The notes under the pieces were generated by a model that saw only the letters and a program-made list of their open reading frames with translations, did no database searches and was not told the DNA's origin. Both the position numbers and the translations under genes were made by a program. A stretch of DNA of 64,000 nucleotides from the NCBI RefSeq assembly GCF_900209925.1, contig NZ_LT907978.1:1423219-1487218 (forward strand), written 5' to 3'. Shown here piece after piece: positions 1 to 8,956 of this stretch. The stretch comes from Anaerobutyricum hallii (GTDB lineage Bacteria > Bacillota > Clostridia > Lachnospirales > Lachnospiraceae). How positions within the stretch are numbered: position 1 is the first letter of the stretch; each line of letters starts with the position of its first letter.

Positions 1-1
1 T

Positions 2-2149
2 TATTTTGGAAATGATTATTCCGGACAGGCAAAAGGAAAAGTAGTTCTTAATATTATTGATTTAGATACCGGAAAGAGTCTGGTGGAGCTTAAAAAGAAT
101 ATCGGTGATCTGGTAAATAATGATTATACAGAGTTTAAGACGAATCTTCAGCTTACGAAAAAGAAAGAGTACAGTATTCAGCTTACGACAAGTGGGGCAG
201 AATCCGGAAAAGAACCATTAATATTTCAGTGGACAACAAAAGAGAGTGGTTTTCGTGGTAAATTAAAGATCAATCAGGAAGAACAGGGCAAATACCTTGT
301 TTCTAAATTATATTATCCGGTAACAATTTATCGGCAGTGGGCAGGAATCTGTGTAATGATGGCATTAGTGCTTTTCCTTTTATGGTTTGTATTACCGGCA
401 CCGGAGGCAGCAAAAAAAGTATTAGGACAGATTTTATTTTTTGCTGCACCACTATTTACATTCTGGTTTGTGGAACGATTTACAGATAATCCGATCCTTC
501 GAATGAGACAAGCGGAGTTCTGGCTGAATATACTGGTGTATTATCTCTTTTTTGGACTATTATATCTTATATTTAATTCAAGAAAAGTATCCGTTACGGT
601 TGGAAGCATTTTGTGGTGTATTATCGGAATCGCCAATTACTATGTATTAAGCTTTAAAGGAGCGCCGATTGTTCCGTCAGATATTATGTCGGCACAGACT
701 GCAGCGAACGTGGCGGAAAATTACACATACAGCATACAGCCAATTTTTGTATGGAATGTTTTATTCCTGCTATTGTATCTGGCTGTATTATGGCGTTGTC
801 CGTCTTCAAAGAAGCTGACCTGGAAAAAGCGTATTGTTATGCTGGTAGTAATTGGTCTGCTTAGTTCTGTACTCGGACATTTTGTCATAGAACAAAAAAC
901 GTTAAAGAGCTTTGGAATTAAAAATAATGTGTGGGATCAGAAAAAAGGATATGCTAAAAATGGTCTGTTTTTTGGTTTTGTTTTAAATATGAACTCACTT
1001 GTACAGGAAAAACCTTCAGATTATTCTGTGGAAGCGGCACAGGACATTGCAGAAAAATATGAAGAGAAGTTTGCAAATGATGATTCTGGAAAGAAGAAAG
1101 GCCGCCTTCAAACTGCTGATGGGACAAAACCAAATGTGATCGGCATTATGAATGAGGCATTTTCTGATTTGAGTGTCATTAATGAATTTTCTACAAATGA
1201 AGATTATATGCCGTATATTCATAGTCTGAAGAAAAATACGATCAAAGGTTCTTTATACATGTCAATCTTTGGTTCAGGAACCTGTAATTCTGAGTTTGAA
1301 TTTTTGACAGGAAACAGTATGTCTTTCCTGCAGAATGGAATTATCGCCTACACGCAGGTTGTAAAGGCAAAACTTCCTAATATGACATATCTTTTAAAAG
1401 GACAGGGATACAAAGGCAATCTGGCACTTCATCCATATCTTGCTTCCGGATGGAATCGTGTGCAGGTTTATGATTATATGGGATTTGATCATTTCTATTC
1501 GGAAACCGATTTTAAAAATCCGAAAATGTTCCGAAAATATATATCTGATAAGTCTGATTTTAAAAAGATAGAAGAATTATATGAGAACCGTACAGAGAAA
1601 GAGGAACCATTCTATCTGTTTAATGTCACGATGCAGAACCATGGAGGATTTGACAAGACATATACGAATTTTCATAATGATATCCAGATTACTGACAGCC
1701 ATAAAAATGAGCAGGCTGAACAGTATCTGTCTCTTGTGAAGAAAACGGATAACGCTTTTAAACAGTTGACAAACTATTTTTCAAAAGTAAAAGAACCTAC
1801 GATCATTGTTATGTTTGGCGATCATCAGCCGGCTGTGCAGAGTAGTTTTTATGACAGCTTGTTTGGAAAGAATGCCGGAAGCCTTACAAATGAAGAACTC
1901 ATGAATAAGTACAGAACGCCATTTATTATTTGGGCAAACTATGATATAAAAGAAACAACAATTGATAAGATGAGTGCCAATTATTTAAGCTCTTATGTAA
2001 TGAAAGAAGCGGGCTTAGAGACTAGCCCTTATCAGAAGTTTTTATTAAAACTTCGTAAAAAACTTCCTGTTCTTACGGCAATGGGATGCTTTGATAAGAA
2101 TGGTAAATATTATGAGTCTGCGTTGAATCGCCTTATAGCGATATGGTAA
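2..2149 (+). CDS. LTA synthase-type sulfatase membrane protein (5' partial)
   Basis: The reading frame is already open at the left edge (base 2), so the start lies outside the window; the GTG at 83 is only an internal codon. The visible part starts with an extracytoplasmic segment, followed by about six hydrophobic membrane segments (bases ~340-900), then an extracellular alkaline-phosphatase-like sulfatase domain from about base 1130. Family motifs are visible: NVIGIMNEAFSDL (metal site), GSGTCNSEFEF with the threonine expected to be the catalytic nucleophile, and GDHQPAV (metal-binding Asp-His). Such enzymes transfer glycerol-phosphate or similar groups from lipid to surface polymers. The frame closes at 2149, but the next 90 bases encode a family-like tail in another frame, so the C-terminus looks frameshifted. 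Substrate unknown. Confidence 0.85.
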   Translation, partial: YFGNDYSGQAKGKVVLNIIDLDTGKSLVELKKNIGDLVNNDYTEFKTNLQLTKKKEYSIQLTTSGAESGKEPLIFQWTTKESGFRGKLKINQEEQGKYLVSKLYYPVTIYRQWAGICVMMALVLFLLWFVLPAPEAAKKVLGQILFFAAPLFTFWFVERFTDNPILRMRQAEFWLNILVYYLFFGLLYLIFNSRKVSVTVGSILWCIIGIANYYVLSFKGAPIVPSDIMSAQTAANVAENYTYSIQPIFVWNVLFLLLYLAVLWRCPSSKKLTWKKRIVMLVVIGLLSSVLGHFVIEQKTLKSFGIKNNVWDQKKGYAKNGLFFGFVLNMNSLVQEKPSDYSVEAAQDIAEKYEEKFANDDSGKKKGRLQTADGTKPNVIGIMNEAFSDLSVINEFSTNEDYMPYIHSLKKNTIKGSLYMSIFGSGTCNSEFEFLTGNSMSFLQNGIIAYTQVVKAKLPNMTYLLKGQGYKGNLALHPYLASGWNRVQVYDYMGFDHFYSETDFKNPKMFRKYISDKSDFKKIEELYENRTEKEEPFYLFNVTMQNHGGFDKTYTNFHNDIQITDSHKNEQAEQYLSLVKKTDNAFKQLTNYFSKVKEPTIIVMFGDHQPAVQSSFYDSLFGKNAGSLTNEELMNKYRTPFIIWANYDIKETTIDKMSANYLSSYVMKEAGLETSPYQKFLLKLRKKLPVLTAMGCFDKNGKYYESALNRLIAIW

Positions 2150-2241
2150 AAGAGTATCAGATATTACAATATAATAATTTAATCGATACAAAACATACAG
2201 TGGATTCTTTCTTTTATCTGGATGAAAAACAGAAAAAATAG
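2124..2241 (+). pseudogene. Out-of-frame C-terminal tail of the sulfatase
   Basis: A frame shifted relative to the upstream CDS reads ESPYSDMVKEYQILQYNNL and continues to a TAG at 2239-2241. From memory this resembles the usual end of clostridial LTA-synthase-like proteins. It joins smoothly to ...YYESAL if one G is restored at about 2124 (TTGAA read as TTGGAA). Either a real frameshift or a one-base sequence error. Confidence 0.6.
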
Positions 2242-2296
2242 AAAGGGAAAGAATTGAAGGCAGAATCTGTTTTATGATACGGAAAAGGAGGCGCAA

Positions 2297-3832
2297 ATGA
2301 GAGTGAGTCCATATGTAGCGATTGTGATAGGTTCTAAAAATATGCTTATGAAAGTATATGAAATTTCCGCTGCAAAAGGAATTCGTACGATAGATGAAAT
2401 CCGTTATGAATATGAACTTGGAAAAGAAGCGTATTTTACAAGAAAGATCACTTTTGCTCAGATTGAAGAAATATGCAGTGTATTAGAACAGTATCAACAG
2501 AGAATGAAAGAGTATGACGTTACAGAATTTCATTGTTATGCAACAAGTGCGATTCGAAATGCTAAAAATCAGGTATCTGTTCTGAATCAGATTAAGGTTC
2601 GTACAGGAATTGACGTTATCATGCTCAGCAATTCAGAACTCCGTTTTCTTATGTATAAGGGAATACAGGTGTTAAAGCTGGATTTCAATAAGATTATTGA
2701 AAAGAATACCGCAATTTTAGATATTGGATCAGGTAGTGTACAGATATCCTTGTTTGATAAACAGGTGCTTTACATGACACAGAACCTTGATATTGGTACA
2801 GCGAAGGTGCGGGAATTCTCAGAATCTGTTGGAAATAATGTACTGGATTACATTTCTGTATTGGAAGAATATATTCAATATGAAGTAGATATGTTTAAGA
2901 GTGGCTACTTAAAAGATAAGGATATTAAGAATGTCATTGCCATCGGGGATGAAATCAAGAATATTAATCGTCTTGTGCCGGAACTCCATCTTGAGGATAT
3001 GATGAGTTACGAGCAGATTCAGTATATTTATAAAAAGATTAAAAAGGCATCCTATCAGGATATTGCTATAAAGTATGGACTTTCTATGGAAGATGCGCGG
3101 ATGGTACTTCCGTCAGTTCTCGTTTATAAAACATTTTTAGAACGATCAAAGGCAGACACGATTTATATCTGTTCTACGAATTTGTGTGACGGCAGTGTGG
3201 TAGATTATGCGCAAAAAATGAAAAAGATAAAAGTTTCGCATGATTTCTATCAGGATATTATCGCTTCAGCCAGATATATTGGTAAGCGGTATCGTTACAG
3301 TAAGATTCATGCACAGTATATCGCGGAACTTGCATTGGAAATATTTGATAAAACAAAAAGGTTTCATGGACTTACACAAAGAGACCGGCTGATTCTTGAA
3401 ATCTCAGCAATTCTTCATGATATTGGAAAATATGTAAATCTAAATGATCCGGGAAAGAATGGATATCAGTTAATCATGTCCACAGAAATCATGGGACTCT
3501 CCCACCGGGAAAGGGAAGAAATTGCAAATATTGTTCTCTATAATACGCAGGAACTACCGGATACGGATGAGCTTGAAACCGCTTTTTGGAGAGAAGAATA
3601 TCTTCGTATTGCCAAACTTTCTTCTATTTTGAGGCTGGCAAATGCTTTGGATCGTGGACATAAGCAAAAGTTTGAAAATTGTTCTATGATGAGAAAAGGA
3701 CAAGAACTGATTATCACATTAGAAACGAATCAGGATATTACACTCGAGATTACCCGATTTTCTAAAAAAGCGGAGTTGTTTAGCGAATTTACAGGCATCA
3801 CACCAGTATTGAAGCAGCGAAGAGCATTATAG
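2297..3832 (+). CDS. ppx: Ppx/GppA phosphatase with C-terminal HD domain
   Basis: Exopolyphosphatase/guanosine-pentaphosphatase family protein of 511 residues, expected to release phosphate from polyphosphate or act on pppGpp. The actin-like ATPase fold is marked by the phosphate loop DIGSGSVQISLF at about residue 141; a C-terminal HD domain carries HDIGKYVN near residue 374, matching the long two-domain Ppx form. The start at 2297 follows AAGGAGG with good spacing. The gene lies 12 bases before ppk1 and forms a polyphosphate operon with it; the two enzymes would set polyphosphate level in opposite directions. Substrate preference between polyphosphate and pppGpp cannot be read from sequence. 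Confidence 0.88.
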   Translation: MRVSPYVAIVIGSKNMLMKVYEISAAKGIRTIDEIRYEYELGKEAYFTRKITFAQIEEICSVLEQYQQRMKEYDVTEFHCYATSAIRNAKNQVSVLNQIKVRTGIDVIMLSNSELRFLMYKGIQVLKLDFNKIIEKNTAILDIGSGSVQISLFDKQVLYMTQNLDIGTAKVREFSESVGNNVLDYISVLEEYIQYEVDMFKSGYLKDKDIKNVIAIGDEIKNINRLVPELHLEDMMSYEQIQYIYKKIKKASYQDIAIKYGLSMEDARMVLPSVLVYKTFLERSKADTIYICSTNLCDGSVVDYAQKMKKIKVSHDFYQDIIASARYIGKRYRYSKIHAQYIAELALEIFDKTKRFHGLTQRDRLILEISAILHDIGKYVNLNDPGKNGYQLIMSTEIMGLSHREREEIANIVLYNTQELPDTDELETAFWREEYLRIAKLSSILRLANALDRGHKQKFENCSMMRKGQELIITLETNQDITLEITRFSKKAELFSEFTGITPVLKQRRAL

Positions 3833-3844
3833 GGGAGGTAGAAT

Positions 3845-5998
3845 ATGAACAAAAACGTTTTTGATCAACCAGATAACTTTACAAACAGAGAATTAAGTTG
3901 GCTGGAATTTAATCAGCGTATTCTTGGAGAAGCAAGAGACCGCAAAAATCCCTTGTTTGAGCGAATGAAGTTTTTAAGTATCACTGCCTCTAACCTGGAT
4001 GAATTTTTTATGGTACGTATCGCATCTTTAAAAGATATGGTGAATGCAGGATATCAGAAGAAAGATATTGCCGGAATGACTGCGCAGGAACAGTTACGTG
4101 CACTTAATGAAAAAATGCAGGCATTTTGTGAGAAACAATATACAACTTATAATCGTGCATTGTTACCGAAACTTTCGGAGGAAGGGCTGGAAATTATTTC
4201 TTTTTCGGAACTCTCAGAAAAAGAAATGGACTTTCTCGAAGAATATTTTCACAAAAATATATATCCGGTTCTTACACCGATGGCGATTGATTCTTCAAGA
4301 CCGTTTCCTTTAATCCAGAATAAAACATTGAATATTGCCGCATTGATAAAAAGCCGCAATAAAAATAAAAAGGAAAAGAAAGAATATGATATCGCAACAG
4401 TGCAGGTGCCTTCTGTTCTTCCAAGAGTAATTCTTCTTCCACAGAAAGACGGACCTAAGAGAAAATGCAGAGTCATTTTATTGGAAAATGTAATAGAACA
4501 TTATTTAGATGTCCTGTTCCTCAATCACGAGATTATCTGTTCAGCGCCTTACCGTATTATGAGAAATGCGGATTTATCAATTGACGAAGATGATGCGGAA
4601 GATTTATTAAAAGAAATCGAGAAGTCGTTAAAAATGCGACAGTGGGGAGAAGTTATTAAGTTTGAATATGAAGAGCGTATGGATAAACGTCTTGTGAAAT
4701 ATTTAAAAAAGCAGTTTAAAGTCCATTCCTGTGATATGTACGCATTTAATGGACCGCTTGACCTTACTTTTCTTATGAAATGTTATGGGATTGAAGGGTT
4801 TGAAGACTTGAAAGAGGCTCCTTATATTCCGCAGAAAAATAAAAAGCTGCGGGCAGATAAAAATATATTTAATCAGATTCGAAAAGGCGATGTATTGCTG
4901 CATCATCCCTATGAGAGTTTTGATCCAATCGTTGCTTTTATTAAACAGGCCGCTGAAGACGAAAATGTTCTTGCTATTAAACAGACACTTTATCGTGTCA
5001 GTGGACATTCCCCTATTATAGCAGCACTTGCACAGGCGGCTGAGAATGGAAAGCAGGTTACAGTATTAGTAGAATTAAAGGCCCGATTTGATGAAGAGAA
5101 TAACATTAACTGGGCGAGAAAACTGGAAAAAGCGGGATGTCATGTTATTTATGGATTGGTTGGATTAAAGACGCATTGTAAAATTGCGCTTGTTGTACGA
5201 AGAGAAGCAGATGGAATTCGCCGTTATGTGCATCTTGGAACAGGAAATTATAACGATTCTACGGCAAAGCTTTATACAGATACCGGTATGTTCACATGCA
5301 GAAATGCTGTAGGTGAAGATGCTACAGCAGTATTTAATATGTTAAGCGGCTATTCTGAACCTGCAAACTGGAATCAGTTGATCGTAGCGCCTATCTGGAT
5401 GAAAAAACGTTTTCTTGAGATGATCGCCAGGGAAACACAGAATGCAAAAGAAGGAAAGCCGGCAAGGATTATTGCAAAATGCAATTCTCTTTGTGACCGC
5501 AAAATTATTCTTGCATTATACGAGGCTTCCTGTGCCGGAGTACAGATAGACTTAATTGTACGTGGAATCTGTTGTCTTGTTGCAGGAAAGCCGGGAGTCA
5601 GTGAAAATATCAGAGTACGTTCTATCGTAGGTACATTTCTCGAACATGCAAGAATTTTCTATTTTTATAATGATGGAAATGAAGAAGTGTATATGGGAAG
5701 TGCTGACTGGATGCCTAGAAATCTTGACAGACGAGTAGAAATTGTCTTTCCGATTGAAGCACCGGATTTAAAAGAAAAGGCAAAACATATACTGGATGTA
5801 CAGCTTCGGGATACATTAAAGGCACATTGTCTTTTAGAAGATGGTACGTACCGAAAAGTAGACCGACGTGGAAAAGAAGCAGTGGAAGCACAGAAAACGT
5901 TTTGTGAAGAAGCGATAGCCGCTGCAAATGAATCAAAAGAAAAAGTACGCAAAAAGCGTACATTTGACCCACTATTTTCACCGCAGGAGGCAGAATGA
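3845..5998 (+). CDS. ppk: Polyphosphate kinase 1
   Basis: PPK1 reversibly polymerises the ATP gamma-phosphate into polyphosphate. The 717 residues match the usual length. The N-terminal domain begins with NRELSWLEFNQRILGEA, a typical PPK1 start. Two phospholipase-D-like halves follow: the first carries GLKTHCKIAL, whose histidine (about residue 444) is the expected phosphohistidine, then RRYVHLGTGNYND; the second carries FLEHARIFYF near residue 600. It follows ppx by 12 bases with GGGGAGG upstream, and its stop overlaps the next start in an ATGA, so translation of the three genes is probably coupled. Confidence 0.97.
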   Translation: MNKNVFDQPDNFTNRELSWLEFNQRILGEARDRKNPLFERMKFLSITASNLDEFFMVRIASLKDMVNAGYQKKDIAGMTAQEQLRALNEKMQAFCEKQYTTYNRALLPKLSEEGLEIISFSELSEKEMDFLEEYFHKNIYPVLTPMAIDSSRPFPLIQNKTLNIAALIKSRNKNKKEKKEYDIATVQVPSVLPRVILLPQKDGPKRKCRVILLENVIEHYLDVLFLNHEIICSAPYRIMRNADLSIDEDDAEDLLKEIEKSLKMRQWGEVIKFEYEERMDKRLVKYLKKQFKVHSCDMYAFNGPLDLTFLMKCYGIEGFEDLKEAPYIPQKNKKLRADKNIFNQIRKGDVLLHHPYESFDPIVAFIKQAAEDENVLAIKQTLYRVSGHSPIIAALAQAAENGKQVTVLVELKARFDEENNINWARKLEKAGCHVIYGLVGLKTHCKIALVVRREADGIRRYVHLGTGNYNDSTAKLYTDTGMFTCRNAVGEDATAVFNMLSGYSEPANWNQLIVAPIWMKKRFLEMIARETQNAKEGKPARIIAKCNSLCDRKIILALYEASCAGVQIDLIVRGICCLVAGKPGVSENIRVRSIVGTFLEHARIFYFYNDGNEEVYMGSADWMPRNLDRRVEIVFPIEAPDLKEKAKHILDVQLRDTLKAHCLLEDGTYRKVDRRGKEAVEAQKTFCEEAIAAANESKEKVRKKRTFDPLFSPQEAE

Positions 5999-7224
5999 AG
6001 AATTATAAAAGAGTAGTGCTGTTGCTGTGTATCATGCTTTTAACAGGGGCACTTGCAGGGTGTGGATGGAGTAAAAAGGGAAAAGATAAATCTGAAAATA
6101 GTACGAAATCTTCTGAAGATAAGGCTGTGGATGAGATTACTCTTGATGGAATGGTTTCCGATGCCCTTTCTAAGATGACATTAAAAGAAAAAATCGGTCA
6201 GTTGTTTGTTGTCTGTACAGACTCTCTTGATTTTAATGCAGAAACAGAAGTAACAGAGAAGATGAGAAAGAATCTTGAGGAATATAAACCGGGTGGGGTA
6301 ATCTTTTTTTCTTATAATTTAAAAAATCGTACCCAGATAAAAGAAATGATTTCAGATATGCAGAAAACCGCAGAAATCCCATTATTTACAGCAGTAGATG
6401 AGGAAGGTGGTTCCGTCGCAAGAATTGCGAACTCTAAAAATATGCAAACGACAAAGTTTCCGGCTATGGCAGAAATCGGAAAGACCGGAGACAGCAAAAA
6501 TGCATATCACGTAGGGGAAACCATTGGAAAAGAAATTTATGAACTGGGATTTAATCTGGATTTTGCACCAGTCGCAGATATTAATACAAATGCTGAAAAT
6601 ACCGAGATAGGAAATAGAAGTTTTGGTTCTGAGCCAAAAACAGTAGCTGATATGGTCTCTCAGGAAGTGAAAGGATTACAGGCACAGGGAGTAAGTGCTA
6701 CATTGAAGCATTTTCCGGGACAGGGACAGTGCGGAGAAGATACACATAAAGGATATGTAGAACTGAATGCAACCATTGACCAATTGCGTGATGTGGAATT
6801 CCTTCCGTTTAAATCAGGAATTTCTGCTGGTGCGGATATGGTTATGATGTCTCATGTAGCGGTAAGCCAGATTACGGGAAAAGAAACACCGGCATCCCTG
6901 ACAAAGCTTATGGTAACTGATATATTAAGAGAAGAGCTGCAGTTTGATAATGTCATTATTACCGATGCTATGAATATGAAAGTTATTACAAAGTTTTATG
7001 ATGCGGACCAGGCTGCTGTCATGGCGATCGAAGCAGGAAACGATATGATTCTTATGCCGGATAATTTTGAGCAGGCATTTGAAGGTGTTTTAGAAGCAGT
7101 TAAAGATGGGACTTTATCAGAAAGTCAGATTGATGAGGCAGCAGGTCGTGTCCTTTCCGTAAAGATTAAAAGAGGGATTCTCCCTGAAAGTTCAAAGTTA
7201 TTCCGGCATAATGAAGGAAAGTAA
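5995..7224 (+). CDS. Glycoside hydrolase family 3 lipoprotein (NagZ-like)
   Basis: Predicted lipid-anchored beta-N-acetylhexosaminidase-type enzyme of 409 residues. A signal peptide ends in a lipobox (LTGALAGCGW) and is followed by a charged linker. The GH3 barrel shows EEGGSVARI, the NagZ-type signature KHFPGQGQ (usual form KHFPGHGD), a His in DTHKGY, and IITDAMNMKVI with the presumed nucleophile Asp. It likely trims muropeptides or surface glycans outside the membrane. The start overlaps the ppk stop by four bases, so it is co-transcribed with the polyphosphate genes, a link whose meaning is not obvious. Substrate unproven. Confidence 0.85.
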   Translation: MKNYKRVVLLLCIMLLTGALAGCGWSKKGKDKSENSTKSSEDKAVDEITLDGMVSDALSKMTLKEKIGQLFVVCTDSLDFNAETEVTEKMRKNLEEYKPGGVIFFSYNLKNRTQIKEMISDMQKTAEIPLFTAVDEEGGSVARIANSKNMQTTKFPAMAEIGKTGDSKNAYHVGETIGKEIYELGFNLDFAPVADINTNAENTEIGNRSFGSEPKTVADMVSQEVKGLQAQGVSATLKHFPGQGQCGEDTHKGYVELNATIDQLRDVEFLPFKSGISAGADMVMMSHVAVSQITGKETPASLTKLMVTDILREELQFDNVIITDAMNMKVITKFYDADQAAVMAIEAGNDMILMPDNFEQAFEGVLEAVKDGTLSESQIDEAAGRVLSVKIKRGILPESSKLFRHNEGK

Positions 7225-7304
7225 TCTGTAGGATTCATAAAAAATACTATGTAAAATATACGAAAAATTTGTGAATGGTTCTGAATTATGAGAAATGGCT
7301 TGTA

Positions 7305-7333
7305 TAGACACTTATTTTATGTTAGTATACAAT
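7305..7333 (+). promoter_or_regulatory. Promoter for purF
   Basis: TAGACA (7305-7310), a 17-base gap and TACAAT (7328-7333) lie about 50 bases before the purF start. No purine-riboswitch core is visible in the leader. Confidence 0.55.
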
Positions 7334-7386
7334 CGTTTTAATATGCTAATTAAATTAATTCACTAATGAAATTATGGAGGAAGAAA

Positions 7387-8841
7387 ATGGCGTTTGATAT
7401 GGAAGAACAGTTTTCTGAAGAATGTGTGGATTCTGGAATTCACGAAGAGTGCGGAGTGTTTGGAGCATATGATTTTGATGGTAATGATATCGCTTCAACG
7501 GTGTATTATGGGTTGTTTGCTCTGCAGCACAGAGGACAGGAAAGCTGTGGTATTGCAGTTTCGGATACCAATGGGCCTAAAAAGAACATTCAGGTTCATA
7601 AGGGAATGGGCCTTGTAAACGAAGTGTTTAACAGTGAGAACCTTGAAAAGTTAAAGGGGAATATCAGTGTAGGTCATGTCAGATATTCAACCGCAGGTTC
7701 AAGTACCAGAGAGAATGCACAGCCATTAGTACTGAATTATTATAAAGGTACGCTTGCGCTTGCGCATAACGGTAATCTGGTGAATGCTCTCGAACTTCGT
7801 CAAGAGCTTGAAAGAACAGGCGCTATTTTTCAGACGACGATTGACTCTGAAGTAATTGCGTATCATGTTGCAAAAGAAAGAATTTTTGCTGCGACAGCAG
7901 AGGAAGCAGTACTGGCAGCAATGCGTAAGTTAAAGGGAGCCTACTCTCTTATCGTAATGAGTCCGCGAAAGCTGATCGGTGCAAGAGATCCATTTGGTTT
8001 CCGCCCACTTTGTATCGGAAAAAGAGATAATACATATTTCCTTACTTCAGAAACCTGTGCCCTTGATACAGTTGGTGCAGAATTTGTAAGAGATGTAGAA
8101 CCTGGAGAAGTAGTTACTCTGACTCCGAAGGGAATTGAGTCTAACAAAGAACTTTGTTTTAAAGATCCATCGAAGCAGGCAAGATGTATTTTTGAATATA
8201 TTTATTTTGCAAGACCAGATGCAGTAATTGATGGCGTTGGTGTGTATGCCAGTCGTATTAAAGCTGGAAAGTTCCTTGCAATGGATTCGCCAGTAGATGC
8301 AGATATGGTTGTTGGTGTTCCGGAATCAGGTAATCCGGCAGCACAGGGTTATGCCATGGAATCAGGGATTCCTTACGGAACAGCTTTCATTAAGAACTCT
8401 TATGTTGGAAGAACCTTTATCAAGCCGAAACAGAGTATGCGTGAGAGTAGTGTGCAGGTAAAGTTAAACGTATTGAAGGATGCTGTAAAAGGAAAGAGAA
8501 TTGTCATGATTGATGATTCTATCGTGCGTGGAACAACCTGCCGACGTATTGTTCGTATGTTAAAGGATGCGGGAGCCAAAGAAGTTCATGTAAGAATCAG
8601 TTCTCCTCCATTTTTACATCCTTGTTATTTTGGAACAGATATTCCGTCAGAAGATCAGCTTGTTGCATATGGCAAGACTCTGGATGAAATCTGTGAAAGT
8701 ATCGAAGCGGATACTTTAGCTTACCTTCATATGGATCGTTTAAAAGAGTTAAACGAGGGCTTACCATACTGTGATGCCTGCTTCAGTGGAAATTATCCAA
8801 TCGAGCCACCGACACAGGACATCAGAGGAGAACAGGGTTAA
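7387..8841 (+). CDS. purF: Amidophosphoribosyltransferase
   Basis: First committed enzyme of purine synthesis: PRPP plus glutamine to phosphoribosylamine. The ATG at 7387 is preferred over the in-frame ATG at 7366 because TGGAGG sits seven bases upstream. Cys22 in ECGVFGAYD is the expected N-terminal nucleophile, so a 21-residue propeptide would be removed. The glutaminase domain has LQHRGQES; the PRPP motif is VMIDDSIVRGTT; conserved cysteines (CIFEYIYFARPD, HPCYFG, YCDACFSG) match the [4Fe-4S]-containing Bacillus-type enzyme. purB follows after 115 bases. Confidence 0.97.
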   Translation: MAFDMEEQFSEECVDSGIHEECGVFGAYDFDGNDIASTVYYGLFALQHRGQESCGIAVSDTNGPKKNIQVHKGMGLVNEVFNSENLEKLKGNISVGHVRYSTAGSSTRENAQPLVLNYYKGTLALAHNGNLVNALELRQELERTGAIFQTTIDSEVIAYHVAKERIFAATAEEAVLAAMRKLKGAYSLIVMSPRKLIGARDPFGFRPLCIGKRDNTYFLTSETCALDTVGAEFVRDVEPGEVVTLTPKGIESNKELCFKDPSKQARCIFEYIYFARPDAVIDGVGVYASRIKAGKFLAMDSPVDADMVVGVPESGNPAAQGYAMESGIPYGTAFIKNSYVGRTFIKPKQSMRESSVQVKLNVLKDAVKGKRIVMIDDSIVRGTTCRRIVRMLKDAGAKEVHVRISSPPFLHPCYFGTDIPSEDQLVAYGKTLDEICESIEADTLAYLHMDRLKELNEGLPYCDACFSGNYPIEPPTQDIRGEQG

Positions 8842-8956
8842 AGAGTTCCAAAATCATCATAGAAGTAGTGAATGAAAATATAGATTCTATTTTATAATTT
8901 AGAATATAAAGAGAAGAAAAGCGATAACAATTAAGTTACCACAGGAGGTAAAAACA

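Noticed and set aside
7225-7386. Possible purine riboswitch before purF
   Set aside because: None of the conserved purine-aptamer loops or the P1 stem can be found; only a promoter is visible.
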